A stretch of 64,000 bases of DNA from Streptomyces sp. CB09001 (GCF_003369795.1 NZ_CP026730.1:4455001-4519000), one strand, 5' to 3'; positions 7,507 through 19,415 are shown, numbered from the stretch's first letter. The notes: a model not told the origin generated them from the letters alone. Numbers and translations: made by a program.

Positions 7507-9012
7507 ATGACTGCCAACGTCGACGGAGTGCCCGAGAAATTCGCGACACTCGGGCTGACCTACGACGACGTGCTGCTGCTGCCGGGCGCCTCCGCGGTGC
7601 TTCCGAACGCGGTCGACACCTCGTCCCGCATCTCCCGCAACGTGCGGGTCAACATCCCGCTGCTCTCCGCGGCCATGGACAAGGTGACCGAGTCCCGGAT
7701 GGCCATCTCCATGGCCCGCCAGGGCGGCGTCGGCGTCCTGCACCGCAACCTGTCCATCGAGGACCAGGCCAACCAGGTCGACCTGGTGAAGCGCTCCGAG
7801 TCCGGCATGGTGGCCAACCCCATCACCATCCACCCGGACGCCACCCTCGGCGAGGCCGACGCCCTGTGCGCCAAGTTCCGCATCAGCGGCGTCCCGGTCA
7901 CCGACGGCGCGGGCAAGCTGCTCGGCATCGTCACCAACCGCGACATGGCCTTCGAGACCGACCGCACCCGGCAGGTGCGCGAGGTCATGACGCCGATGCC
8001 GCTGGTCACCGGCCAGGTCGGCATCTCCGGCGTGGACGCCATGGAGCTGCTGCGCCGCCACAAGATCGAGAAGCTTCCGCTGGTCGACGGCGACGGCATC
8101 CTCAAGGGCCTGATCACGGTCAAGGACTTCGTCAAGGCCGAGCAGTACCCGCACGCCGCCAAGGACGGCAAGGGCCGCCTGCTCGTCGGCGCCGCCGTGG
8201 GTGCCAGCCCCGAGGCGCTCGACCGCGCCCAGGCCCTCGCCGAGGCCGGGGTGGACTTCCTCGTCGTCGACACCTCGCACGGCCACAACAGCAACGCGCT
8301 GAGCTGGATGTCGAAGATCAAGTCGAGCGTCGGCGTCGACGTCGTCGGCGGCAACGTCGCCACCCGCGACGGCGCCCAGGCCCTGATCGACGCCGGCGTC
8401 GACGGCATCAAGGTCGGCGTCGGCCCCGGCTCCATCTGTACGACCCGCGTCGTCGCCGGCATCGGCGTCCCGCAGGTCACCGCGATCTACGAGGCCTCCC
8501 TCGCCGCCCGCGCCGCCGGCGTGCCCCTGATCGGCGACGGCGGTCTCCAGTACTCCGGCGACATCGGCAAGGCGCTCGCCGCCGGTGCCGACACCGTGAT
8601 GCTGGGCAGCCTGCTCGCGGGCTGCGAGGAGTCGCCGGGCGAGCTGCAGTTCATCAACGGCAAGCAGTTCAAGTCGTACCGCGGCATGGGCTCGCTGGGC
8701 GCCATGCAGTCCCGCGGCCAGGGCCGGTCGTACTCGAAGGACCGCTACTTCCAGGCCGAGGTCGCCTCCGACGACAAGCTCGTGCCCGAGGGCATCGAGG
8801 GCCAGGTCCCCTACCGGGGTCCGCTGGCCAACGTCCTGCACCAGCTCGTCGGCGGCCTGCGCCAGACCATGGGCTACGTGGGCGCCGCCACCATCGAGGA
8901 GATGGAGTCCAAGGGCCGCTTCGTCCGGATCACCTCCGCGGGCCTCAAGGAGAGCCACCCGCACGACATCCAGATGACGGTCGAGGCGCCGAACTACAGC
9001 CGCAGCAAGTAA
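7507..9012 (+). CDS. guaB: IMP dehydrogenase GuaB
   Basis: A 501-residue IMP dehydrogenase that oxidises IMP to XMP with NAD+, the first committed step of GMP synthesis. The TIM barrel (LTYDDVLLLPGAS near 17) is interrupted by a pair of CBS domains at about 95-215. The catalytic loop GPGSICTTR holds Cys311, and the flap region EGIEGQVPYRG is present. The ATG follows GGGGAAGG. A possible -10 (TAGCAT, 7462-7467) lies upstream. A strong hairpin separates it from the guaB3-type gene. guaA, the next step, lies about 21 kb downstream. Confidence 0.97.
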   Translation: MTANVDGVPEKFATLGLTYDDVLLLPGASAVLPNAVDTSSRISRNVRVNIPLLSAAMDKVTESRMAISMARQGGVGVLHRNLSIEDQANQVDLVKRSESGMVANPITIHPDATLGEADALCAKFRISGVPVTDGAGKLLGIVTNRDMAFETDRTRQVREVMTPMPLVTGQVGISGVDAMELLRRHKIEKLPLVDGDGILKGLITVKDFVKAEQYPHAAKDGKGRLLVGAAVGASPEALDRAQALAEAGVDFLVVDTSHGHNSNALSWMSKIKSSVGVDVVGGNVATRDGAQALIDAGVDGIKVGVGPGSICTTRVVAGIGVPQVTAIYEASLAARAAGVPLIGDGGLQYSGDIGKALAAGADTVMLGSLLAGCEESPGELQFINGKQFKSYRGMGSLGAMQSRGQGRSYSKDRYFQAEVASDDKLVPEGIEGQVPYRGPLANVLHQLVGGLRQTMGYVGAATIEEMESKGRFVRITSAGLKESHPHDIQMTVEAPNYSRSK

Positions 9013-9050
9013 GCGGCCGTAGCAAGCAAGCACACGGGCAGCAGCCTCCC

Positions 9051-9083
9051 GAGGGCGGCTCCGGAGCATCCGGGGCCGCCCTC
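9051..9083 (+). terminator. hairpin between guaB and guaB3
   Basis: A 14-bp stem with one G-T pair (9051-9064 with 9070-9083, GAGGGCGGC-T-CCGG) closes on a 5-nt loop, 39 bp after the guaB stop. It has no T-run but is very stable. Confidence 0.65.
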
Positions 9084-9152
9084 TGCGGTGCCCCGGCGCA
9101 CCCGTCGGGGATACTGGAAGGCGCTGCAACGCATCAGGGAAAGGCCACAGAC

Positions 9153-10277
9153 GTGACTGAGATCGAGATCGGGCGCGGCAAGCGCGGCCGCCGGGCGTAC
9201 GCCTTCGACGACATCGCCGTCGTCCCCAGCCGCCGTACGCGGGACCCGAAGGAGGTCTCGATCGCCTGGCAGATCGACGCCTACCGCTTCGAGCTGCCGT
9301 TCCTGGCCGCTCCCATGGACTCGGTCGTCTCCCCGGCCACCGCGATCCGCATCGGTGAGCTGGGCGGCCTCGGCGTCCTCAACCTGGAAGGGCTCTGGAC
9401 CCGGCACGAGGACCCGCAGCCGCTGCTCGACGAGATCGCGGAGCTGGACACCGACAACGCGACCCGCCGCCTCCAGGAGATCTACGCGGCTCCCATCAAG
9501 GAGGAGCTGATCGGGCAGCGCATCAAGGAGGTGCGCGACTCGGGCGTGGTCACCGCCGCCGCGCTCTCCCCGCAGCGCACCGCCCAGTTCTCCAAGGCCG
9601 TCGTGGACGCGGGCGTCGACATCTTCGTCATCCGCGGCACCACCGTCTCCGCGGAGCACGTCTCCGGCTCGCACGAGCCGCTGAACCTGAAGCAGTTCAT
9701 CTACGAACTCGACGTCCCGGTGATCGTCGGCGGCTGCGCCACCTACACCGCCGCCCTGCACCTGATGCGCACCGGCGCCGCGGGCGTCCTCGTCGGATTC
9801 GGCGGCGGCGCCGCCCACACCACCCGCAACGTGCTGGGCATCCAGGTGCCCATGGCCACCGCGGTCGCCGACGTGGCCGCGGCCCGCCGGGACTACATGG
9901 ACGAGTCCGGCGGCCGGTACGTCCACGTCATCGCCGACGGCGGCGTCGGCTGGTCCGGCGACCTGCCCAAGGCCATCGCCTGCGGCGCCGACTCCGTGAT
10001 GATGGGCTCCCCGCTGGCCCGCGCCACCGACGCGCCGGGCAAGGGCAACCACTGGGGCATGGAGGCCGTCAACGAGGAGCTGCCGCGCGGCAAGAAGGTC
10101 GACCTCGGCACGGTCGGCACCATCGAGGAGATCCTCACCGGCCCGTCCCGCAACCCCGACGGCTCGATGAACTTCTTCGGCGCCCTGCGCCGCGCCATGG
10201 CCACCACCGGCTACAGCGAGCTGAAGGAGTTCCAGCGCGTCGAGGTCACGGTCGCGGACTCGCAGCACCGGCGGTAG
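9153..10277 (+). CDS. guaB3: GuaB3 family IMP dehydrogenase-related protein
   Basis: A 374-residue TIM-barrel protein of the IMPDH/GMPR superfamily without CBS domains. It begins at GTG 9153 after GGGAAAGG (first residues MTEIEIGRGKRGRRAY). The phosphate-binding and barrel motifs are kept (FLAAPMDSVVSPATAIRIGE, VIADGGVGWSGDLPKAIACG). The loop that carries the catalytic Cys in GuaB (SICTTR) reads GGGAAHTTRN here, so residue 222 is His. Actinobacterial GuaB3 proteins commonly lack this Cys, and their physiological reaction is unsettled. Co-orientation with guaB suggests a purine-related role. Confidence 0.85.
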   Translation: MTEIEIGRGKRGRRAYAFDDIAVVPSRRTRDPKEVSIAWQIDAYRFELPFLAAPMDSVVSPATAIRIGELGGLGVLNLEGLWTRHEDPQPLLDEIAELDTDNATRRLQEIYAAPIKEELIGQRIKEVRDSGVVTAAALSPQRTAQFSKAVVDAGVDIFVIRGTTVSAEHVSGSHEPLNLKQFIYELDVPVIVGGCATYTAALHLMRTGAAGVLVGFGGGAAHTTRNVLGIQVPMATAVADVAAARRDYMDESGGRYVHVIADGGVGWSGDLPKAIACGADSVMMGSPLARATDAPGKGNHWGMEAVNEELPRGKKVDLGTVGTIEEILTGPSRNPDGSMNFFGALRRAMATTGYSELKEFQRVEVTVADSQHRR

Positions 10278-10292
10278 CCACCACGGCATGTG

Positions 10293-10327
10293 AAGGGGCC
10301 GGTCACCTGATGGGTGACCGGCCCCTT
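10293..10327 (+). terminator. strong terminator after guaB3
   Basis: A perfect 15-bp stem (10293-10307 / 10313-10327) begins AAGGGGCC and ends GGCCCCTT with a TGATG loop, 16 bp after the stop codon. Confidence 0.85.
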
Positions 10328-10566
10328 TCGCGTGCTCGGGGGCTCTTGAGGGGGCGCGTGGCGTGGTGCGGGGGCGTGCGGTGGTGTTCGGGGCGAATAC
10401 GCGGGGCAGGGCCGTGCCGGATCGGTAATGTCCCTGCTCGGCGACCCCGTCTTCGGGGCGCCCCCTTCCAAGGAACCGTTCCGGACCCCGCTCCTCGGGG
10501 CCCGGCCCGAATTCCAGACGGACCGCCTCACCGGGATATGGGCGGCATCGTGGAAGGGGGCGCGCC

Positions 10567-10662
10567 ATGGGCCGTCACCGCAAGCCCACCCGCTGGGACC
10601 GGATCCGTCTGCGGATGGTGAAGTTCCGGAGGAGGTGGATCCTGCGGATTTACGGGAAGTGA
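10567..10662 (+). CDS. candidate 31-residue Arg-rich peptide
   Basis: ATG at 10567, with GAAGGGGG 7 nt upstream, opens a 31-codon frame ending TGA at 10662. The peptide starts MGRHRKPTRWDRIRL and has about 13 basic residues against one acidic, with two Trp. Third-position GC is high, as in real genes here. Only a 630-bp gap surrounds it, and a hairpin begins at its stop codon. It could be a small basic protein or a leader ORF for the following hairpins. I know of no family. Confidence 0.35.
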   Translation: MGRHRKPTRWDRIRLRMVKFRRRWILRIYGK

Positions 10663-10800
10663 GCGGCCACCCCTATAAGACGTAGGGGTGGACACTCCGT
10701 TCACTTCTCTGGAGCCTGCCTCAGTATCCGGCTGCGGTGGGCTCCACCCTTTGCGGATGGTGAGCGGCCGTCCCTAGAAGACATAGGGGCGGACACCCGT
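10660..10800 (+). repeat. pair of homologous hairpins in the guaB3 / sugar dehydrogenase gap
   Basis: Two related elements about 100 bp apart each read GAGCGGCC, then a 9-bp stem with a 7-nt loop containing AAGAC, then GGACAC. Stem 1 is CCACCCCTA (10667-10675) / TAGGGGTGG (10683-10691). Stem 2 is CCGTCCCTA (10768-10776) / TAGGGGCGG (10784-10792). The words TGCGGATGGTGA also occur before both. Apart from these, and the small ORF and terminator listed, I see nothing in 10328-10908. Confidence 0.55.
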
Positions 10801-10908
10801 AACCGGCCGCACATCCCTGCGGAGGGCGCCATCCGCTCCCCACCGTACCGGCGCAGCCGCCCTCCCACCACCAACCCCGTGGCACGGTCACCCCCGTGCG
10901 CCCCCGGC

Positions 10909-12126
10909 TCACAACCGGTGCGCCGCCCCCGTCGGTGTGGCGCCCCGGGTGTCCAGAAGGAGCTGGGCCTTGACTGAGAGGCCCTGGAGGTCGTACGTGC
11001 GGTGCTGCTGGAGGAGGATCGTGAGGTCGGCGTCGGCGGCGGCCTCGTAGAGGGAGTCGGCGCGGGGGACGGGGCGGTCGGCGACGTTCCAGGACGGGAC
11101 GTGCGGGTCGTGGTAGCTCACGGCGGCGCCCATCGACATCAGGCGGGTCGCGATCTCCTCGGCCGGGGTGGCCTGCTGGTCGGCGAGGTCGGCCTTGTAG
11201 GTGACGCCGAGGAGGAGGATGCGGGCGCCGCGCGCGGACTTGCCGTGCTCGTTGAGGAGGGCGGCGGCGCGCTGCACGACGTAGCGGGGCATCTGGGCGT
11301 TGACCTGCTGGGCCAGCTCCACCATGCGCAGGCTGTGCGGGGCCCGGCCGGTGAGGTCCTGGGGGACGGAGTGGCCGCCGACGCCGGGTCCGGGGCGGAA
11401 GGCGTGGAAGCCGAAGGGCTTGGTCTCCGCGCAGCGCAGGACGTCCCACAGGTCGACGCCGAGGTCGTCGCAGAGCACGGCCATCTCGTTGACCAGGGCG
11501 ATGTTCACGTGCCGGAAGTTGGTCTCCAGGAGCTGCACCGTCTCCGCCTCCCGCGGGCCCCGTGCGCGGACCACCTTGTCGGTGAGGCGGCTGTAGAACG
11601 CGGCGGCCGACTCCGTGCAGGCGGGGGTGAGGCCGCCGATGACCTTCGGGGTGTTGGCCGGGGTGAAGTCGCGGTTGCCGGGGTCCACGCGGCTGGGGGA
11701 GTAGGCGAGGTGGAAGTCGCGGCCGGCGCGCAGCCCGGAGCTCTGCTCCAGGATCGGGCGCAGGAATTCCTCCGTCGTTCCGGGCCGCACCGGCGACTCC
11801 AGGATGACGGTGGTGTGCGGGCGCATGTGGGCGGCGAGGGTGCGGGCCGCGGCCTCCACCTGGGTGAGGTCCAGGCCGCCGTCCGCGCCCGGCGGGGTGG
11901 GCGCGCAGATGACGGCGGTGCGGACCCGGCCCAGCTCGGCCGGTCCTGCCGGTCCGGCCGGGGTGCGGAAGCCCGTGGCGAGCATCCGGCGCACCTCGGC
12001 GGGGGTGAGCGGGTCGGCCTCGGGGCCGGTGCGGTAGCCGAGGGTGGGGATGCCGGCGGCGACGGCGGCCTGGGCCAGGGGCAGGCCGTACGGGCCGAGT
12101 CCGATGACGGCGAGATCTGCGGGCAT
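10909..12126 (-). CDS. UDP-sugar dehydrogenase homologue (WecC-like), catalytic Cys replaced
   Basis: A 405-residue protein of the nucleotide-sugar dehydrogenase family, which oxidises UDP-hexoses to UDP-hexuronates with two NAD+. The N-terminal Rossmann motif is VIGLGPYGLPLA (7-18). The central domain shows LETNFRHVNIALVNEM, and a C-terminal UDP-binding domain starts at RILLLGVTYKADLADQQATP. In functional enzymes the central motif reads GGHCxPxDP. Here it is GGHSVPQDL, with Ser253 (codon 11368-11370) where the thiohemiacetal-forming Cys should be. I chose ATG at 12126 (preceded by GGAAGGA) over the open upstream extension. It stands alone. It may have a changed reaction or be regulatory. Confidence 0.8.
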   Translation of the reverse strand: MPADLAVIGLGPYGLPLAQAAVAAGIPTLGYRTGPEADPLTPAEVRRMLATGFRTPAGPAGPAELGRVRTAVICAPTPPGADGGLDLTQVEAAARTLAAHMRPHTTVILESPVRPGTTEEFLRPILEQSSGLRAGRDFHLAYSPSRVDPGNRDFTPANTPKVIGGLTPACTESAAAFYSRLTDKVVRARGPREAETVQLLETNFRHVNIALVNEMAVLCDDLGVDLWDVLRCAETKPFGFHAFRPGPGVGGHSVPQDLTGRAPHSLRMVELAQQVNAQMPRYVVQRAAALLNEHGKSARGARILLLGVTYKADLADQQATPAEEIATRLMSMGAAVSYHDPHVPSWNVADRPVPRADSLYEAAADADLTILLQQHRTYDLQGLSVKAQLLLDTRGATPTGAAHRL

Positions 12127-12428
12127 GGCGTGGGCCGTCCTTCCCAGTAACCGAAGCGGGACAGGTGCGCAAGCCCGGTGGACAGGACGGGCGAGCACAA
12201 CGTCAGACTAGGAGTAAATATGACCGATTTGCGGTATTGATCTGCGGAGTTTCGGCGAGTGTCGACGGCTCGGTGCCTGCCGGTACGGGCCCGTGGGCAG
12301 GTTGTCCACAGGTTCGGGCCCGCGGCTGCCGAAGTCGGGCGGGCCGGTCAGAATCTGGGCATGGTGGGTACCAGGAACGGGGCTCGCCCGACGGGCGCGG
12401 CCGACGCGACCGACAGCGGGAGGCAGCA
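12127..12428. other. divergent intergenic region, sugar dehydrogenase / glpD
   Basis: About 300 bp holding both promoters. The only distinct item is AGGAG-TAAAT-ATG at 12210-12222, opening a six-codon frame that stops at 12240; it is too short to judge. No convincing palindrome or terminator is seen. Confidence 0.3.
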
Positions 12429-14135
12429 GTGAGGACAGCGACCCTTGGGCCGGCGCAGCGCGCCGAGTCGCTCGCGGCCATGGCCGAGCGCGAGCTCGAC
12501 GTCCTGGTGGTGGGTGCCGGCGTGGTCGGTGCGGGCACCGCGCTCGACGCCGTGACGCGTGGTCTGTCCGTGGGCCTGGTGGAGGCGCGGGACTGGGCCT
12601 CGGGCACCTCCAGCAGGTCCAGCAAGCTGATCCACGGCGGCCTGCGCTATCTGGAGATGCTCGACTTCGTGCTCGTGCGGGAGGCGCTGAAGGAGCGCGG
12701 GCTGCTGCTCGAACGGCTCGCGCCGCACCTGGTGAAGCCGGTGCCGTTCCTGTACCCGCTCCAGCACAAGGGGTGGGAGCGGCTGTATGCCGGATCGGGC
12801 GTCGCGCTCTACGACGCCATGTCCATGGCCCGCGGGCACGGGCGCGGCCTGCCGCTGCACCGGCACCTGAGCCGCCGTCACGCCCTGCGCGTGGCGCCCG
12901 CGCTGAAGAAGGACGCGCTGGTCGGCGCGTTGCAGTACTACGACGCCCAGATGGACGACGCCCGCTTCGTCGCCACGCTGGTGCGCACCTCGGCGGCGTA
13001 CGGCGCCAAGGTCGCCAACCGCGCCCGGGTCACCTCCTTCCTTCGCGAGGGCGAACGGGTGGTCGGCGCGCGGGTGCAGGACGTCGAGGCGGGCGGCGAG
13101 TACGAGGTCCGCGCCAAGCAGGTGGTGAACGCGACCGGGGTGTGGACCGACGACACCCAGGCGATGGTCGGTGAGCGCGGCCAGTTCCACGTGCGGGCCT
13201 CCAAGGGCATCCACCTGGTCGTGCCCAAGGACCGCATCCACTCCAGCACCGGGCTGATCCTGCGCACCGAGAAGTCCGTGCTGTTCGTCATCCCCTGGGG
13301 CCGGCACTGGATCATCGGCACCACGGACACCGACTGGGACCTCGACAAGGCCCACCCGGCCGCGTCCAGCGCCGACATCGACTACCTGCTGGAACACGTC
13401 AACTCGGTGCTGTCGGTGCCCCTCACGCGCGACGACGTCGAGGGCGTGTACGCCGGACTGCGGCCGCTGCTGGCCGGCGAGTCGGACGCCACCAGCAAGC
13501 TGTCGCGCGAGCACACCGTCGCCCACCCGGTGCCCGGCCTGGTCGTCGTGGCGGGCGGCAAGTACACGACGTACCGGGTGATGGCCAAGGACGCCGTGGA
13601 CGAGGCCGTGCACGGGCTCGATCTGCGGGTCGCCGACTGCGTCACCGAGGAGACCCCGCTGCTCGGCGCCGAGGGCTACCACGCGCAGTGGAACGCGCGG
13701 GCCCGGATCGCCGCGCGCACCGGACTGCACGTCGTACGCGTCGAGCATTTGCTCAACCGCTACGGCTCGCTGACGGAGGAACTGCTCGAACTCGTCGCCG
13801 CCGACCCCTCCCTGGGCGAGCCCCTCACCGGGGCCGACGACTACCTGCGCGCCGAAGTCGTCTACGCGGCCTCGCACGAGGGCGCGCGGCATCTGGACGA
13901 CGTACTCACCCGGCGCACCCGCATCTCCATCGAGACCTTCGACCGGGGCACGCGCTGCGCCCGCGAGGCCGCCGAGCTGATGGCGCCGGTGCTCGGCTGG
14001 GACAAGGGCCAGGTAGACCGGGAGATCCAGCACTACGAGAAGCGGGTCGAGGCCGAGCGCGAGTCGCAGCGCCAGCCGGACGACCTGACCGCCGACGCGG
14101 CGCGACTGGGGGCACCGGACATCGCGGCGCGGTAA
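12429..14135 (+). CDS. glpD: FAD-dependent glycerol-3-phosphate dehydrogenase GlpD
   Basis: A 568-residue aerobic glycerol-3-phosphate dehydrogenase. It oxidises sn-glycerol-3-phosphate to dihydroxyacetone phosphate at the membrane and passes electrons to quinone. The FAD-binding motif is VVGAGVVGAGTALDAVTRG near residue 30, followed by the family signature SSRSSKLIHGGLRYLE. The substrate region (WGRHWIIGTTDTDWDLD) and the C-terminal helical cap domain are present. The start is GTG at 12429 after GGGAGG. No glpF or glpK gene is adjacent, so this is an isolated copy. It is not obviously linked to the kinase cluster that follows, which has its own start region. Confidence 0.92.
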   Translation: MRTATLGPAQRAESLAAMAERELDVLVVGAGVVGAGTALDAVTRGLSVGLVEARDWASGTSSRSSKLIHGGLRYLEMLDFVLVREALKERGLLLERLAPHLVKPVPFLYPLQHKGWERLYAGSGVALYDAMSMARGHGRGLPLHRHLSRRHALRVAPALKKDALVGALQYYDAQMDDARFVATLVRTSAAYGAKVANRARVTSFLREGERVVGARVQDVEAGGEYEVRAKQVVNATGVWTDDTQAMVGERGQFHVRASKGIHLVVPKDRIHSSTGLILRTEKSVLFVIPWGRHWIIGTTDTDWDLDKAHPAASSADIDYLLEHVNSVLSVPLTRDDVEGVYAGLRPLLAGESDATSKLSREHTVAHPVPGLVVVAGGKYTTYRVMAKDAVDEAVHGLDLRVADCVTEETPLLGAEGYHAQWNARARIAARTGLHVVRVEHLLNRYGSLTEELLELVAADPSLGEPLTGADDYLRAEVVYAASHEGARHLDDVLTRRTRISIETFDRGTRCAREAAELMAPVLGWDKGQVDREIQHYEKRVEAERESQRQPDDLTADAARLGAPDIAAR

Positions 14136-14235
14136 GGAGGGCGGGGAGGGAACCCTGCGGGCCCCCTGGGCGTAGAGCACTTGTCGGGTGAGGGACAATG
14201 AAGGCTCTGTCAGGGCGGGTTGCATGAGGGGACGC

Positions 14236-16359
14236 ATGTCGGAGGCGGAGCGGGCGGGGACATCCCGTACGGACAAGAGCGCACGTCTCCTCGCCGGGCG
14301 GTACCGGCTGGGAGACGTGCTCGGCCGCGGCGGCATGGGGACGGTGTGGCGGGCGGAGGACGAGACCCTCGGACGCACGGTCGCCGTCAAGGAGCTGCGG
14401 TTCCCGGGGAACATCGACGAGGAGGAGAAGCGGCGCCTGATCACGCGCACGCTGCGCGAGGCGAAGGCGATCGCGCGGATCCGCAACAACAGCGCCGTCA
14501 CGGTCTACGACGTGGTCGAGGAGGACGACCGGCCGTGGATCGTGATGGAACTCGTCGAGGGCAAGTCGCTCGCCGAGGCCATCCGTGAGGACGGACTGCT
14601 GGAGCCCGGGCGCGCCGCCGAGGTCGGCCTCGCGGTCCTGGACGTGCTGCGCTCGGCGCACCGCGAGGGCATCCTGCACCGCGACGTGAAACCGTCGAAC
14701 GTCCTGATCGCCGAGGACGGCAGGGTCGTGCTCACCGACTTCGGCATCGCCCAGGTCGAGGGCGACCCCTCCATCACCTCCACCGGCATGCTCGTCGGCG
14801 CCCCCTCCTACATCTCCCCCGAGCGTGCCCGAGGCCACAAGCCGGGCCCGGCCGCCGACCTGTGGTCGCTGGGCGGACTGCTGTACGCCGCCGTCGAGGG
14901 CACCCCGCCCTACGACCGGGGCTCGGCCATCGCGACGCTCACCGCGGTGATGACGGAGAACCTGGAGGAGCCGAAGAACGCCGGCCCGCTGCGGGACGTC
15001 ATCTACGGGCTGCTCACCAAGGACCCCGACCAGCGGCTCGACGACGCGGGCGCCCGCGCGATGCTCAACAAGGTCATCCACGCGCCCGAGCAGGCGGCCG
15101 CGACCGAACCGGTCGACGCGACCAAGGTCGTGCCGTTGCCCCCGCAGCCGGACGGGCGCAGGCGCCGCGGCGGTGCCCAGGGCCCCGGCGGCAAGCTGGG
15201 CGAGGAGGCCGGGGAGAAGCTTCGCGGAGCGCTGCGTTCCGTGCGCAAGGCCGCCGTCGGGGCCGGTGCGGCGGGCGCCGCGGCCGCCTCGCGGGCCAAG
15301 CCCGGCGACGGCGGCCGGACCGGAGCGGGAGCCGCGGGGACCGTCGCCGCCCGCGGGTCCGCCGCTCATGGGTCCGCCCACGGGCCCGGCGGGACGGCCG
15401 CCGCCCCGCCGGCGCCGAGGTCGGGATCGGCCGCGGGACCTGGCGTGGGCGCGCGTGCGGGCACGCGTCCCGGTGCCGTCGGCGCTGCCGGGGCCGTCGG
15501 TCCGGGGGCCGGTGCGGCGAACGCGGCCGGGGAAGCGCGGAGTTCCGGCTGGCCCGTCGTGCCGCCGCCGGACCTGCCCGCCCGGCCCGTGCCCCGGGCC
15601 CCGCTCACCGACGTGGTGCCGCGCCGGACGCTGGTCATCATCGCGGTGGTCGTGGCGCTGGCCGTGCTCGGCACCGTGCTGGCACTCACGCTCGGCGGTG
15701 GCGACGACGACGAGGGCGCCAAGGGCGGCAGCGGCGGCAAGGCGGTCGCCTCCGCCGGCGCGAGCGGCGACACCAAGCAGGACCAGGAGAGCGGCACGGG
15801 CACCGACGGCTCCGCCTCCGACCCCGCGGCGAACGGGGACCAGACCGGCGCCCCGGACCCCGGGGCGAGCGCGTCCGGCAAGACCGACGGCGCGTCGGCC
15901 GGCGCCGGGAAGTCCGACGACGACGAGGACGTGGCCACCACCCACCAGGGCGGCCAGGGCTACCGCATCGGACTGCCCGAGGGCTGGAAGTTCGCCTCCA
16001 CGGGCTCCTCGGGCGACCGGTTCACCGGGCCCCGCGGGCAGAAGCTGCTGGTCGCCTGGACCTCCACGCCCAAGGGCGACCCCGTCGCGGACTGGAAGAG
16101 CCAGGAGCAGTACATGGTCCGCTCGAACTACCAGAAGGTCCGCATAGAGAAGGTGGGCTACCGGGGCTGGAACACGGCCGACTGGGAGTTCACCTACACC
16201 GACGGCGGCACCAAGTACCGCACCGTGGACCGCGGGTTCGTCGTCAACGACCACCAGGGCTACGCGCTCATGTACACCGCGAAGGCCGCCGACTGGGGCG
16301 ACGACCTGCGCCGGGACACCTGGCGGACCCTGTCGAAGACCTTCGAACCCAAGTCCTGA
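14236..16359 (+). CDS. Ser/Thr protein kinase A, membrane-anchored with extracellular domain
   Basis: A PknB-type receptor kinase of 707 residues. The kinase domain (about 25-290) has GRGGMGTVW, Lys in VAVKEL, HRDVKPSN (about 150), DFG (LTDFGIAQ) and SPE. A 170-residue Ala/Gly/Pro-rich linker follows, then one membrane helix (about 463-487) and an extracellular C-terminal domain starting at QGYRIGLPEGWKF. That domain resembles those of three neighbouring genes. ATG at 14236 has GAGGGG 6 nt upstream. It is the first of five kinase-family genes in tandem; the equivalent S. coelicolor cluster has been linked to spore-wall synthesis. A hairpin follows it. Confidence 0.92.
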   Translation: MSEAERAGTSRTDKSARLLAGRYRLGDVLGRGGMGTVWRAEDETLGRTVAVKELRFPGNIDEEEKRRLITRTLREAKAIARIRNNSAVTVYDVVEEDDRPWIVMELVEGKSLAEAIREDGLLEPGRAAEVGLAVLDVLRSAHREGILHRDVKPSNVLIAEDGRVVLTDFGIAQVEGDPSITSTGMLVGAPSYISPERARGHKPGPAADLWSLGGLLYAAVEGTPPYDRGSAIATLTAVMTENLEEPKNAGPLRDVIYGLLTKDPDQRLDDAGARAMLNKVIHAPEQAAATEPVDATKVVPLPPQPDGRRRRGGAQGPGGKLGEEAGEKLRGALRSVRKAAVGAGAAGAAAASRAKPGDGGRTGAGAAGTVAARGSAAHGSAHGPGGTAAAPPAPRSGSAAGPGVGARAGTRPGAVGAAGAVGPGAGAANAAGEARSSGWPVVPPPDLPARPVPRAPLTDVVPRRTLVIIAVVVALAVLGTVLALTLGGGDDDEGAKGGSGGKAVASAGASGDTKQDQESGTGTDGSASDPAANGDQTGAPDPGASASGKTDGASAGAGKSDDDEDVATTHQGGQGYRIGLPEGWKFASTGSSGDRFTGPRGQKLLVAWTSTPKGDPVADWKSQEQYMVRSNYQKVRIEKVGYRGWNTADWEFTYTDGGTKYRTVDRGFVVNDHQGYALMYTAKAADWGDDLRRDTWRTLSKTFEPKS

Positions 16360-16368
16360 GCGGAGGGG

Positions 16369-16396
16369 CCCGGACCCCGGGGCGACGGGGCCCGGG
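16369..16396 (+). terminator. hairpin after kinase A
   Basis: An 11-bp stem with one mismatch (16369-16379 / 16386-16396, CCCGGACCCCG) is followed by TTTG. It may attenuate rather than end transcription into the pseudokinase. A weak promoter-like pair, TTGCGG (16428-16433) and TATCGT (16449-16454) with a short 15-bp spacer, lies just downstream. Confidence 0.5.
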
Positions 16397-16532
16397 TTTG
16401 AGCCGCCCGAGATCTGGCATCAGCTCATTGCGGGTTGCCTCCGGCACGTATCGTGAGTGGTTGCGGACCGTACGCAGCCGGAACGGCCCGCCGGGCGAAC
16501 GGAATTGACCGACGGCTGCCGGGGGTGGCGAC

Positions 16533-19415
<2,883 letters not shown>

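Noticed and set aside
7466..7510. 14-codon upstream ORF ending on the guaB start codon
   Set aside because: Its ATG overlaps the likely -10 (TAGCAT), so it would not be in the transcript.
7507..9012. Tetrahymena-like or intron/intein insertion in guaB
   Set aside because: The central extra domain is the normal CBS pair of IMPDH, not an insertion element.
7440..9152. Apparent fusion of a long N-terminal frame to the guaB3 gene
   Set aside because: This part is guaB read in another frame; guaB and guaB3 are separated by a hairpin and guaB3 has its own GTG and SD.
12348..14501. Long minus-strand ORF opposite glpD
   Set aside because: Antisense frame of a gene with complete GlpD motifs; no plausible start or ribosome site.
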